Shown here piece by piece: positions 24,116 to 32,542 of a DNA stretch of 64,000 nucleotides; the first letter of the stretch is position 1, and every line of letters begins with the position of its first letter. The notes under the pieces are model-generated. The model saw only the letters and a list, made by a program, of their open reading frames with translations, had not been told where the DNA came from and ran no database searches. The position numbers and the translations under genes were made by a program. Where the stretch lies: positions 5,538,001 through 5,602,000 of the forward strand of contig NZ_JAGJBY010000001.1 of assembly GCF_020010905.1 (NCBI RefSeq), read 5' to 3'. This DNA is from Streptomyces acidiscabies (GTDB lineage: Bacteria > Actinomycetota > Actinomycetes > Streptomycetales > Streptomycetaceae).

Positions 24116-24916
24116 TTTAGTTATCCCTAGTGTTGTATATATAGTTGCGCGCATGGAGTTGCTGCGCATGTCCAAGGCTGCGAAGCGTCTCGGGATACAC
24201 CCGATGACGCTTCGCCAGTGAGCGTTGGACGGAAAAATCCCGTTCGCGTGGGTTGGTCGTGAGCGCCGGTTCTCCTCGGTGGACGTGGAGAACATGAAGC
24301 GCGGCAGCGATTCCTCAACTTCCCGTCCTCGCCTGGAGTTGCTCTATGTGCGCGTCTCGGGCTCGTCCGGGCAGGAGTCCTCTTTGGAGGCTCAGGAGAC
24401 TGAACTGCGGGCCACCTCTATGGGTGAGATCGTCAAGGTCGTGAAGGATCGTGACTCGGGTCTGAAGGAGAACCGGCCGGGTCTGAACCGGGTGCTGGCG
24501 ATGGTGTCGGACGGCTCGGTGACTGTCGTGCGTGTGACGCATGAGGATCGACTGGCCCGCTTCGGTATCGGCTGGCTCAAGCGGCTGTTCACCGTGCACG
24601 GCGTCACCGTGGAAGTGCTGCACCCGAAGAAGCTCGGCGGCCGGGATGAACTCCTCGAAGACTTCGTCTCCCTCGTGACAACGTTCGCCGGGCGCCTGTA
24701 CGGGATGCGTAGTACGGAGAGCCGCAAGCGACTGCTGGCCGAGTCCGGCCAGTGCGGCGACCAGGACCGTGCCGCATGAGCCGGAAGCTGCTTCTCGCTG
24801 ACGGTGAGACCTCCCGCACCGCGTGCGCCCGCGCCCTCATCCGCACGGGCGTGGACGAGAAGACCAGCGAACTCCTCACCGCTGCCGCTCTGGTGGAGCG
24901 TGTGGGCTGGTTGGTT
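24116..24916 (+). mobile_element. IS607-family element, truncated
   Basis: Begins at TTTAGTTATCCCTAGTGTTG directly after the P450 codons, encodes a serine-recombinase transposase and the first 47 codons of TnpB, then is cut by an IS21-type element. The right end is not identified. Confidence 0.6.
24153..24779 (+). pseudogene. tnpA: IS607 serine recombinase (TnpA) with a nonsense codon
   Basis: MerR-like helix-turn-helix MSKAAKRLGIHPMTLRQ, then a TGA at codon 23 where the family has Trp (RQWALDGKIP), then a resolvase domain: LLYVRVSGSSGQESSLEAQE with the catalytic Ser in RVS, and VVRVTHEDRLARFG. Everything except codon 23 looks intact at about 208 codons. Without readthrough only a protein lacking the DNA-binding part could be made. 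It overlaps the TnpB start (ATGA). Confidence 0.8.
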
Positions 24917-24991
24917 TTGTACGTGGGAGCTGACACCGCTTGTCGCTCAGAGCGGGGAACGCCCGGATTTCCCGGAGAGCAGTGTTGCTGA
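24776..24991 (+). pseudogene. tnpB: truncated TnpB N-terminus
   Basis: The first 47 codons (MSRKLLLADGETSRTACARA, RTGVDEKTSELLTAAALVER) match the start of the intact TnpB at 61075 almost residue for residue. After VGWLV the sequence changes into the left end of an IS21-type element and the frame soon stops. No RuvC residue remains. Confidence 0.8.
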
Positions 24992-25054
24992 GTTCTGGCA
25001 ACACCCGGGGCCTTGCGGTGGGAGCCTGGGGGTGCTCTGCGGGATGAGGGTGCG

Positions 25055-26763
25055 ATGGCGCCACCGAAGTCCAAGGTCGATCTGTACGCGGCGATCCGAC
25101 GTGATGCCCGGGCGGGGATGTCCCACCGGGCTTTGATGCGCGAGCACGGTGTCGGATTCCGCACGGTCAAAGCGGCGTTGGAGTCGGTGTGGCCGGAGCC
25201 CAGGAAGAGACCGCGGCCCCGGGGAACACGGCTGGATGCGTACAAGCCGTTGATCGACCAGATGCTGCGGGTTGACCTGGACGCCCCGCGCAAGCAGCGG
25301 CACACCGTCAAGCGGATCTTCGACCGGCTGGTCGACGAGCACGCGGCGCAGGGGGTGACCTATCCGATAGTCCGGGCCTATGTCGCCGAGCGGCGCCAGC
25401 AGATCAAGGTCGAGTCGGGCCGCGGACCGGTGAACGCGTTCATTCCGCAGACCCACCGGCCCGGAGCGGAGGCGGAGGTCGACTTCGGGGACGTGAAGGT
25501 GCGCCTGGCCGGCGAGCTGGTCACCTTCACCTTCCGGACGGAGGCCGTCTCCGAGCCCCTCTTGGAGAGTGCTGGCCACTGGATGAGCAGCCACGAGTGC
25601 ACACCCCCAGCAACCGACGCTCCAGATGACGGCTTGGGCGCGTGATCGAACCCGGCCTGACCGATCGAGTAATGGAGTGCAACGTTCCCGGAGCTTGACA
25701 ACGAGACCCGCATATTAGAGGCGTCCCGACGGGCAAGGTCCGCTACGACAACCTCAAGGCCGCGGTCGCCCGGGTGCTGGGCTCGCGGGCGAGGGCGGAG
25801 AACGAGCGGTGGACCGCGTTCCGCTCGCACTACGCCATCGAGGCCGCGTACTGCCTGCCCGGCATCGAGGGCGCCCACGAGAAAGGCGGGGTTGAGGGGC
25901 AGATCGGCTGGTTCCGCAGAAATCACCTGGTCCCCGTCCCGGAAGTCGCCTCCCTGGCCGAGCTGAACGCGATGATCGAGCAGTGGGACGCGGCCGACGA
26001 ACGGCGCCGGATCGGCTCCCGGCCACGGCCGGTGGGTGAGTACTTTGCTGTCGAACGACCGTTGCTGCACCCGTTGCCGGGCGAACCGTTCGAGACCGGG
26101 CGGCTGTTCAGTCTGCGGGTGGACCGCTTCAGCCAGGTCAGTGTCCGCACCAACCGCTACTCGGTGCCGGTGCGGCTGATCGGCCGCACGGTGCGGGTCA
26201 TGCTGCACGCCTCCGAACTGGTTGTCTACGACGGGCAGAAGGAAGTCGCCCGGCATGAGCGCCTCATCGCCAAAGGTCAGGCCCGCCTCGTGCTGGACCA
26301 CTACCTGGAGGCCCTGGTCAAGAAGCCCGGCGCCTTCCCTGGCGCGACCGCCCTGGAACAGGCGAAGTCCGCGGGCAAGTTCACCCCGGTTCATGACGCC
26401 TGGTGGGCTGCGGCCTGCAAGGCCCACGGGGACCGGGACGGCACCCGGGCTCTGATCGAGGTCCTGCTGCTGGGCCGCCACCTCACCCACGAGCACCTGG
26501 TCGCCGGCCTCGCCACCGCCCTGCGCGTCGGCGCGTTGACCGCGGACGCGGTCGCGCTGGAGGCGAGGAAGGCAGCCGAGGCCGACGACGTGGACGAGCC
26601 GCCCGTCCCCGCCCAGTCGGGCCGGGCGACGGTGACGTTTCTGACCCAGCGGCGGCTTGCCCACCTGCCGCCCGACACCCGGCCGCCGCCCTCGGTTGCG
26701 GCCTACGACCAGCTGCTGAAAGCCAGGCAGCCGGCCGACCGCTCCGCGATCCAGGGAGAGTGA
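25055..26763 (+). pseudogene. istA: IS21 transposase IstA, internally disrupted
   Basis: The N-terminal part (MAPPKSKVDLYAAIRRDARA, HTH, EAEVDFGDVKVRL with the first catalytic Asp) runs to FTFRT at about 25540. It resumes at GVPTGKVRYDNLKAAVARVL near 25715 and continues to the normal C-terminus (EKGGVEGQIGWFRRNHLVPV, RVDRFSQVSVRTNRYSVPV). About 45 residues between these points are replaced by about 175 bp of unrelated DNA with stops, so the second Asp region is lost. Confidence 0.82.
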
Positions 26764-26767
26764 CGCC

Positions 26768-27565
26768 GTGACGTTCCAACGCCACCGCGGGCTGACCGAA
26801 CAGGCCGCCGACGCCGCCGTCGACCAGGCATGCCGCATGCTGCGGCTGCCGACCATCCGGGCCCAGTTCCCCGACCTGGCCGAAGCCGCCGCCCGCGACC
26901 AGATGTCGTATCGCGGGTTTCTGGCCGAGCTGCTGATGGCCGAGTGCGACGACCGGGCCCGTCGGCGCTCGGAGCGGCGGATCAAAGCTGCTGCTTTCCC
27001 GAGGGAGAAATCCCTGCGGGGCTTCGATTTCGAGGCCAACCCCCTCGTCGATCCGGCCGTGATCCACACCCTGGCCACCTGTGACTGGGTCAAGAAGGGC
27101 CTGCCGCTCTGTCTGATCGGCGACTCCGGCACCGGCAAGTCCCACCTGTTGATCGCCCTGGGCACCGAGGCCGCCATGGCCGGCTACCGGGTCCGATACA
27201 CACTCGCCACCAAGCTGGTCAACGAGCTGGTCGAGGCCGCGGACGAGAAGGTGCTGACGAAGACCATCGCCCGCTACGGCCGCGTCGACCTCCTCGCGAT
27301 CGACGAGCTCGGCTACATGGAACTGGACCGCCGCGGCGCGGAGTTGCTGTTCCAGGTTCTGACCGAGCGGGAGGAGAAGAACAGCGTCGCCATCGCCTCC
27401 AACGAGTCGTTCGGCGGGTGGACGAAAACCTTCACCGACCCGCGGCTCTGCGCGGCCATCGTCGACCGGCTCACCTTCGGCGGGAACATCATCGAAACCG
27501 GCAGCGACTCCTACCGACTCGCCAGCACCAGAGCCGCCCAGGCCCAAAATGCCACCGCGAGCTGA
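26768..27565 (+). CDS. istB: IS21 helper ATPase IstB
   Basis: 265-residue AAA+ ATPase, intact: Walker A LIGDSGTGKSHLL near residue 120, Walker B DLLAIDELGYM near 178, and the IstB end ESFGGWTKTFTDPRLCAAIV with FGGNIIETGSDSYRL. It normally assembles on DNA and activates IstA. With istA broken it could act only on a related element in trans. It starts five bases after the istA stop. Confidence 0.9.
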   Translation: MTFQRHRGLTEQAADAAVDQACRMLRLPTIRAQFPDLAEAAARDQMSYRGFLAELLMAECDDRARRRSERRIKAAAFPREKSLRGFDFEANPLVDPAVIHTLATCDWVKKGLPLCLIGDSGTGKSHLLIALGTEAAMAGYRVRYTLATKLVNELVEAADEKVLTKTIARYGRVDLLAIDELGYMELDRRGAELLFQVLTEREEKNSVAIASNESFGGWTKTFTDPRLCAAIVDRLTFGGNIIETGSDSYRLASTRAAQAQNATAS

Positions 27566-28855
27566 TCAGTCCTTGCCCTCCCCGGCCGCCGCTTCTGCAC
27601 CGTGCTGTGTCAGGTCAGCTGTCGAGGGATCGAGTTCGTCGGCAGTACGGGCCCCCCGGGTGGGAGAAACCGCCAGCGCGACTGCCTGGACGACTGCTCC
27701 GGACAGCCCGACCCACAGGGCGAAGCGATAGCTGACCTGGTCAGCGAGCACTCCGCCAAGTGGCGCCCCCACCGCTACCATTCCCCAGTTCAGCGAGCGG
27801 ATCGTCGCGTTCATCCGCCCGCGCAGCCGGTCGGGCGTCACCGCCTGGCGGTAGCTCATCTCCACCGGGCTCTCGATGCCGATGGCCAGGGACACGAGGA
27901 AGAAGGCGAGCGACACGGAGGCAAGCGCCCACGGTCCACGCACGGCAAGGACCAAAGGCAGCCAGCCGACGGCGGCGAGCAGGCGGAAGGCGATCAGAGT
28001 GGCGCCGACGTCCAGTCTTCTGGCCACGCGCCCGGAGAGCGCACCGCCGAGGAGCATCCCGGCGCTCGCGCAGGCGTAGGTGACCCCCAGACCGAATGCC
28101 CCGATCTTCAGGCCATGCAGGGCGAAGACCACGAAGACCGTGCTCACCATGCTGTTGAAAAGGAGCATCGCGTGCGAGGTCAGGGCGATGGATGCCAGCG
28201 TGCGATGCCGGTAGACCCATGCCACGCCCTCCCGCAGTTCGCTGCCCAGACTGCGCCGTGCACCTCGATCGGGGACGGGGTCGGGCGCCTTCACCGAAGC
28301 AAGGAGCAGGCCGGATATCAGATAGGTGAGGGCGTCCACCAGCACGGCAAGCGGCGCTCCCATGATTTTGATCAGTACCCCGGCGATCAGCGGGCCGGAT
28401 GAGCCGGCCACCGCGTCGGCCTGTTGCACACGGGCGTATCCCGCGTTAAGCAGCTCTTTTGGTACCAACTGCGGCACATACGACTGGTTCGCCGCCTCGA
28501 ACAGCAACGACAGCACCCCGAACGCGAAGACGAACATGCACAGCGCGGGGATGCTGAGCCGATCCAGCGCATACAGCACCGGTATCGCACCGAGCAGGAC
28601 TGCCCTTCCGAGATCCGTGGAGACCATCATCGGCTTGCGCCGCCAGCGGTCCACCAAGACCCCGGCTATGAGTCCGAAGAGCATATACGGAACCCAGCGG
28701 GCGGCGTTGACGATGCCAACCTCGGTGGCAGAAGCGCTCAGCGTCACAGCGGTAAGGATCTGCAAGGCCAGCCCCGTGACCTGCGAGCCGAAGGCAGACA
28801 CAGCCGAGGCGGTCCAGAAACGTACGTACCCAGGAACATCCACCAGGCGCGGCAT
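27566..28855 (-). CDS. MFS exporter of the EntS/MFS_3 type
   Basis: 429 residues with about 12 membrane helices. The A-motif-like loop GLIAGVLVDRWRRKPMMVST follows helix 2, and the second half has GRVARRLDVGATLIAFRLLA. PVEMSYRQAVTPDRLRGRMN is typical of the group that includes enterobactin and macrolide exporters. The substrate is unknown. Its stop touches the istB stop, convergent. It is the first of three apparently intact non-IS genes lying between the two P450 halves. Confidence 0.83.
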   Translation of the reverse strand: MPRLVDVPGYVRFWTASAVSAFGSQVTGLALQILTAVTLSASATEVGIVNAARWVPYMLFGLIAGVLVDRWRRKPMMVSTDLGRAVLLGAIPVLYALDRLSIPALCMFVFAFGVLSLLFEAANQSYVPQLVPKELLNAGYARVQQADAVAGSSGPLIAGVLIKIMGAPLAVLVDALTYLISGLLLASVKAPDPVPDRGARRSLGSELREGVAWVYRHRTLASIALTSHAMLLFNSMVSTVFVVFALHGLKIGAFGLGVTYACASAGMLLGGALSGRVARRLDVGATLIAFRLLAAVGWLPLVLAVRGPWALASVSLAFFLVSLAIGIESPVEMSYRQAVTPDRLRGRMNATIRSLNWGMVAVGAPLGGVLADQVSYRFALWVGLSGAVVQAVALAVSPTRGARTADELDPSTADLTQHGAEAAAGEGKD

Positions 28856-28974
28856 GACCGGACCGTACCAGTGAAGATCACCGACAGACGATGTCGAAAC
28901 AGGTCACCCAACGACGGCAGGATGCGCCAGTGTTGTCGGTTCTCATCGACATTTCCGAGCGATCTGATCGTTAA

Positions 28975-29847
28975 GAGGTTGTCTCATGTGGCGTGATGTT
29001 CGTGCGGCATGATGTCGGTCGTGACTGCCGATCTGTCGAAGCGGCTGGTTCCTGATGAACTCTGGGAGCTGGTCGCCCCGTTGCTGCCGTCGTTCGTCGC
29101 TCGACCGCAGGGAGGCGGGACCGCTCCGCGTGATGAGCGGGCCGTGTTCACGGCGGTGGTGTACGTACTGACCAGCGGGTGTGCCTGGCGGCACCTGCCG
29201 CCGACGTTCGGTACGTCCCCGGCGACAGCGCACCGCCGGTTCACGGCCTGGACCGAAGCCGGCCTGTGGCGCCGGCTGCACCGGGCCGTGCTCGACCGAC
29301 TCGGCGCCAGGGGTGAGCTGGACTGGACCTCGGCGATCATCGACGCGGCCTCCGTCCGTGCGAAAAGGGGGGATCACTGACCGGGCCGAACCCGGTCGAC
29401 CGCGGCAAGAAGGGCAGCAAACTGCACGTCCTGTCCGACGCCCAGGGCATCCCGCTCGCCCTCGCGGTGTCCGGCGCGAACCTCCACGACAGCCAGGCGT
29501 TCAAGCCGCTGATCCGGGCGATACCCGCCGTCCGCTCGCGGCGCGGACCACGAAGACGACGTCCCGTCAAGATCCGCGCGGACAAGGCGTACTTCTCCGC
29601 CGACCACCTGGCCTGGCTCCGTGAACGGGGCCTGGTCCCGCGCATCGCACGTCCGGGCATCGAGTCCGGCGAGCGACTCGGCCGGCACCGCTGGAAGATC
29701 GAACGGTCCATCGCCTGGCTGCTCGGCTACCGCCGCCTCACCGTGCGATACGAGCGGAAGGGATCGCACTTCCTCGCCTTCCTCGGCCTCGCAGCCGCCC
29801 TGACCTGCTACAAGAAGCTCGCGAAACTCACCACGTGAGACAACCTC
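28975..29847 (+). mobile_element. complete IS5-family element
   Basis: 873 bp bounded by inverted repeats GAGGTTGTCTCATGTGG (left) and the complement of CCACGTGAGACAACCTC (right), one mismatch, with a 3-bp TAA on both sides as target duplication (28972-28974 and 29848-29850). Contains one frameshifted transposase gene. Confidence 0.85.
29009..29838 (+). CDS. IS5-family DDE transposase with -1 frameshift
   Basis: OrfA (29009-29380) gives DELWELVAPLLPSF, SGCAWRHLPPTFGTSPATAH and the first Asp in SAIIDAASVRAKRG. The run AAAAGGGGGG at 29363-29372 allows a -1 slip into OrfB (KKGGSLTGPNPVDRGKKGSK), which carries the second Asp in IRADKAYFSADHLAWL and Glu in HRWKIERSIAWLLGYRRLTV. This is the normal two-frame design of part of the IS5 family, so the enzyme is probably functional. 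Confidence 0.85.
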
Positions 29848-30218
29848 TAAGGCTTGAGCACCGCCAGCACATCGTCGAGCGAAACGTCGGTAGGGTCACT
29901 CATATCGGAACCATCGAACGTCTGCCAGATATAGGACGCCGTCCCGCTCTCCCGCAGCGGATGCAGGTCGGCCAATTCCGGATCGTCCCGGAACCTGTTG
30001 AACGCCTCTTCGGACTCCCATTCCACGAGGAACAGCACCTGCCGTGGCGCGAGGTCACCCGCTACGTTGTCCCGGAAGCGACCAAACGCCACCCTTCGAC
30101 CGCCGTACCGCGGAGCCGCTTCCGGCAAGCGGCTGAAATACGCAAGGTATTTCTCCAGGTCGACCACGTCAAACATATTCAGGGCGTAAAACTTCTTCTG
30201 CTCTGAATTCACACTCAT
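29847..30218 (-). CDS. DUF1330/ABM-like small protein
   Basis: 123 residues with a ferredoxin-like ABM/DUF1330 look: FYALNMFDVVDLEKYLAYFS, APRYGGRRVAFGRF, RQVLFLVEWESEEAFNRFRD. Such proteins are often small monooxygenase-like or accessory proteins; the reaction is unknown. It follows the SDR gene in an operon. The TAG stop lies across the border of the IS5 element, so the last residues may have been altered by the insertion. Confidence 0.65.
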   Translation of the reverse strand: MSVNSEQKKFYALNMFDVVDLEKYLAYFSRLPEAAPRYGGRRVAFGRFRDNVAGDLAPRQVLFLVEWESEEAFNRFRDDPELADLHPLRESGTASYIWQTFDGSDMSDPTDVSLDDVLAVLKP

Positions 30219-30278
30219 TACTAATACCCTCTCCGGTGAGTTGTGGTTGGTGGTGGGGGCCCCGCCGGGGAACCCGGT

Positions 30279-30980
30279 CTACTTGGCGAGCTGGGGGTAC
30301 AGCCCTGCCAGGTCGCCGGCCAGGCCCGCCTTGATCTGCCGCGAGATGTCGTCGGCGAGCACCTCGTACGCGCCCGTCTCGACGCCGTCGAGGGCGAGGG
30401 AGGCGACGTCACGCGGATCGGACTTGGGCGCCTCGACGCCGACCGTGAGGTCCGTGTCGACGTACCCCACATGCAGTCCGGTGACCGCGATGCCGCGCGG
30501 TTGCAGCTCCAGGCGCAGGGAGTTGGTCTGCGACCACAGGGCGGCTTTGGAGGCGCTGTAGGAGCCGCCGAGCGCGATCCAGGAGAGCACGGAGTGCACG
30601 TTGAGGATGTGGCCGCCGCCGTTGCGCTCGATGACCGGCACGAAGGCGCGGGTGAGAAGCAGCGGGCCGTAGAAGTTGGTCTCGAACTCCCGGCGTACAT
30701 CGTCGAGCGGGGTGTCGAGGAAGGTCCCGCCGACCGAGGCGCCGGCGTTGTTGATCAGCACGGTCACGTCCTGCGCCTGCGCGGCTGCGGCCGCCACGGA
30801 GGCTGAGTCGGTGACCTCCAGCGCCACCGGGACCGCCTCGGGGTGCGTCACACTGCGCGGGTCGCGGGCCGTGGCGTAGACCTTGCCGGCACCGCGCACA
30901 TACAGCTCTTCCACGAGCGCCTTGCCTATGCCGCGGCTGCCGCCGGTGACGAAGACGTTCGCGCCCTTCAAAACAGTCAT
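30279..30980 (-). CDS. SDR-family oxidoreductase
   Basis: 233-residue short-chain dehydrogenase. NAD(P)-binding TGGSRGIG at residues 12-19, NNAG at about 97, catalytic Ser in NVHSVLSW and YSASKAAL with Tyr and Lys. The acidic or Arg residues after strand 2 (ATARDPRS) favour NADPH. First gene of a two-gene operon, preceded by two TetR-type palindromes. Substrate unknown. Confidence 0.87.
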   Translation of the reverse strand: MTVLKGANVFVTGGSRGIGKALVEELYVRGAGKVYATARDPRSVTHPEAVPVALEVTDSASVAAAAAQAQDVTVLINNAGASVGGTFLDTPLDDVRREFETNFYGPLLLTRAFVPVIERNGGGHILNVHSVLSWIALGGSYSASKAALWSQTNSLRLELQPRGIAVTGLHVGYVDTDLTVGVEAPKSDPRDVASLALDGVETGAYEVLADDISRQIKAGLAGDLAGLYPQLAK

Positions 30981-31000
30981 GACTCTCCCCGGAGAACGCG

Positions 31001-31038
31001 AAACCGATCAGTTTCCAGAAGAGTAAACCGATCGGTTT
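31001..31038. promoter_or_regulatory. double TetR-type operator upstream of the SDR gene
   Basis: AAACCGATCAGTTT at 31001-31014 and the perfect palindrome AAACCGATCGGTTT at 31025-31038, centres 24 bp apart. This is the classic form of a TetR-family site; no tetR gene is adjacent, so the regulator was left behind or is elsewhere. Confidence 0.75.
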
Positions 31039-31042
31039 TCTG

Positions 31043-31438
31043 GCGCAAGTTCAAGCGTCAATCCGAACCCCGCCGCATCGGCGGGTGCGCTCGGGCGGCC
31101 GGGGCACGCGAGACGGCCCCGAGAGTGCCGGGAAAGGACGCACGTTCCGGCAGCACCGCCGCGACGAGGGCCCAGGGCACTCCGAGGCGGCTTCACCAGC
31201 AAGCTCCACCTCTCGGGCAAGGGCGGGTGACGCCAAGAAGGGGCCGGCTGTCCATGTACACACGCAACCGGCTCCGCGCAGTCGGCCCTGGCACGGACGG
31301 CCCATACAAAAGGTGGGCCACTTCACGCGGCACCCACTCGTCGCCGAGCGCCGTGCCCATAGCGTGCCCATTAGACCGGTGAACCACGGTGCGATCATGC
31401 ACCCCCGGGTGCCACACCAGAGCACGTATGCCCAGTTC
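31043..31438. other. gap before the P450 tail
   Basis: Nearly 400 bp with no convincing gene. It must contain the junction between the imported SDR/MFS segment and the old terpene locus; no inverted repeat or target duplication is recognised. Confidence 0.4.
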
Positions 31439-31655
31439 AGAGGCTATCCGACTCCCCAAGCGCCGTCGCTTCGGCCACGGCCCCCACCACTGCCTCGGCG
31501 ACCAGCTCGCCCGCATCGAACTACGCACCCTCCTCACCACGATGCTCCACCGTTTCCCCGACCTGCACCTGACCGCCGACCCGGAACACATCCCCACCCA
31601 CCAGCACCGCGTCGTCCACGGCCCGGCCCGCCTCCCCGTGGACTTCACCCCATGA
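31439..31655 (+). pseudogene. cytochrome P450, C-terminal fragment
   Basis: RRFGHGPHHCLGDQLARIEL is the haem-ligand loop (FGxGxHxCxG, Cys thiolate), followed by HRFPDLHLTADPEHIPTHQH and VHGPARLPVDFTP, a normal P450 end. It overlaps the HAD gene by four bases, as the N-terminal fragment at 23912 overlaps the cyclase. These are the two ends of one gene, 7.3 kb apart. Confidence 0.8.
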
Positions 31656-32263
31656 ACCGGCCCACCCCAGCGGCAACGAGCCCGCTCACGGACGGCGCCG
31701 AGTACGCCGCCTACGCCTTCGACTTCGACGGCACCCTCGCCGACACCACCGACGTCAACCACGCCTGCGTACAGGCCGCACTCGCCGCCCACGGCATCAC
31801 CGTCACCCTCGACTGGGTCACCGTCGAACCCGTCTTCACCGCCAGGCAACTGTGCCGGCGGCTCGGCCTTGCTCCGGCCGCCCTTCCCGAGGCCGCCTTC
31901 GCCGAGGCCGCCCGCGCCCACTGGTTCGCGAACACCGACCGGATCCAGCCGATCGCCGCGGCTGCCGCCGCCGCGCGCACCGCCGCCGAACACGCCGCCG
32001 TGGCCGTGGTCTCCGCCAACTACGGCGACATCGTCCGCCACGGCCTGACAGCGGTCGGACTCGACGACCTCCCCTGGACCGTCGTCGGCCGCGACGACGT
32101 ATCCCGGACCAAGCCGGCCCCCGACCCCTACCTGTACGCGGCCCGCCTCCTGCGGGTCGTCCCCGGACGGTGCCTCGCCTACGAGGACACGGACGAGGGC
32201 GTCACCGCCGCCACCACCGCAGGCATGCACGTCATCGACATCAGGCACCGGCCCTGGCGGTGA
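31652..32263 (+). CDS. HAD-family phosphatase of the terpene locus
   Basis: 203 residues. Motif I FDFDGTLADTTD near residue 23, motif II Ser in VVSANYG, motif III Lys in SRTKPAPDPYLY and motif IV YEDTDEGV. The cap is small and helical (C1 type). ATG 31652 overlaps the P450 stop. Class II cyclases leave a diphosphate on the product, so a HAD next to one suggests dephosphorylation of a cyclised prenyl diphosphate, as in drimane-type pathways; that is inference. It is the only intact gene left of the locus. Confidence 0.8.
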   Translation: MNRPTPAATSPLTDGAEYAAYAFDFDGTLADTTDVNHACVQAALAAHGITVTLDWVTVEPVFTARQLCRRLGLAPAALPEAAFAEAARAHWFANTDRIQPIAAAAAAARTAAEHAAVAVVSANYGDIVRHGLTAVGLDDLPWTVVGRDDVSRTKPAPDPYLYAARLLRVVPGRCLAYEDTDEGVTAATTAGMHVIDIRHRPWR

Positions 32264-32337
32264 ACGGACCGGTGGTGCAGCTTGGGCGTTGGTGGCGGTA
32301 TGCCCGCAGTTCGTGCCGCCTCGAAGCCTCAGGTGCG

Positions 32338-32542
32338 TCATCCGACGTCGGTGAGACCCCGTCTCGTGGCTTCGTGCGCAGCGTGCCGGATGGCTTCGAT
32401 GGTGGATTCGGAACGTCTTCGCCGCAGCCAGGCGAGGGCGGATGTGGAGGGGGAGAGGTCGACCACGTCGAGGTATTTGATGCCCGGGCGGGGAAAGTAC
32501 GCGCGGGCGGCAGCCGGCAGAAAACACATCGCTTCTCCAGTG
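32338..32542 (-). pseudogene. LysR-family regulator, C-terminal piece
   Basis: Reads TGEAMCFLPAAARAYFPRPG, IKYLDVVDLSPSTSALAWLR and ends RRGLTDVG, the final strand and helix of a LysR effector domain. Joined to the piece at 33911-34644 at the shared TCTCCAGTG it restores one frame of 309 residues (ATGE-AMCF). Confidence 0.85.

Larger units (their letters stand above)
24917..27565 (+). mobile_element. IS21-family element, damaged
   Basis: Inserted in tnpB. It contains istA and istB in the usual order. The left part has repeated GC-rich blocks near 24925-24985, but I could not delimit inverted repeats with confidence. On the right the istB stop directly abuts the stop of a convergent MFS gene, so the right end is probably lost. 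Confidence 0.6.

Noticed and set aside
27566..28855. MFS gene as a passenger of the IS21 element
   Set aside because: It only abuts istB convergently; no IS21 inverted repeat is seen beyond it, so physical linkage as cargo cannot be supported.
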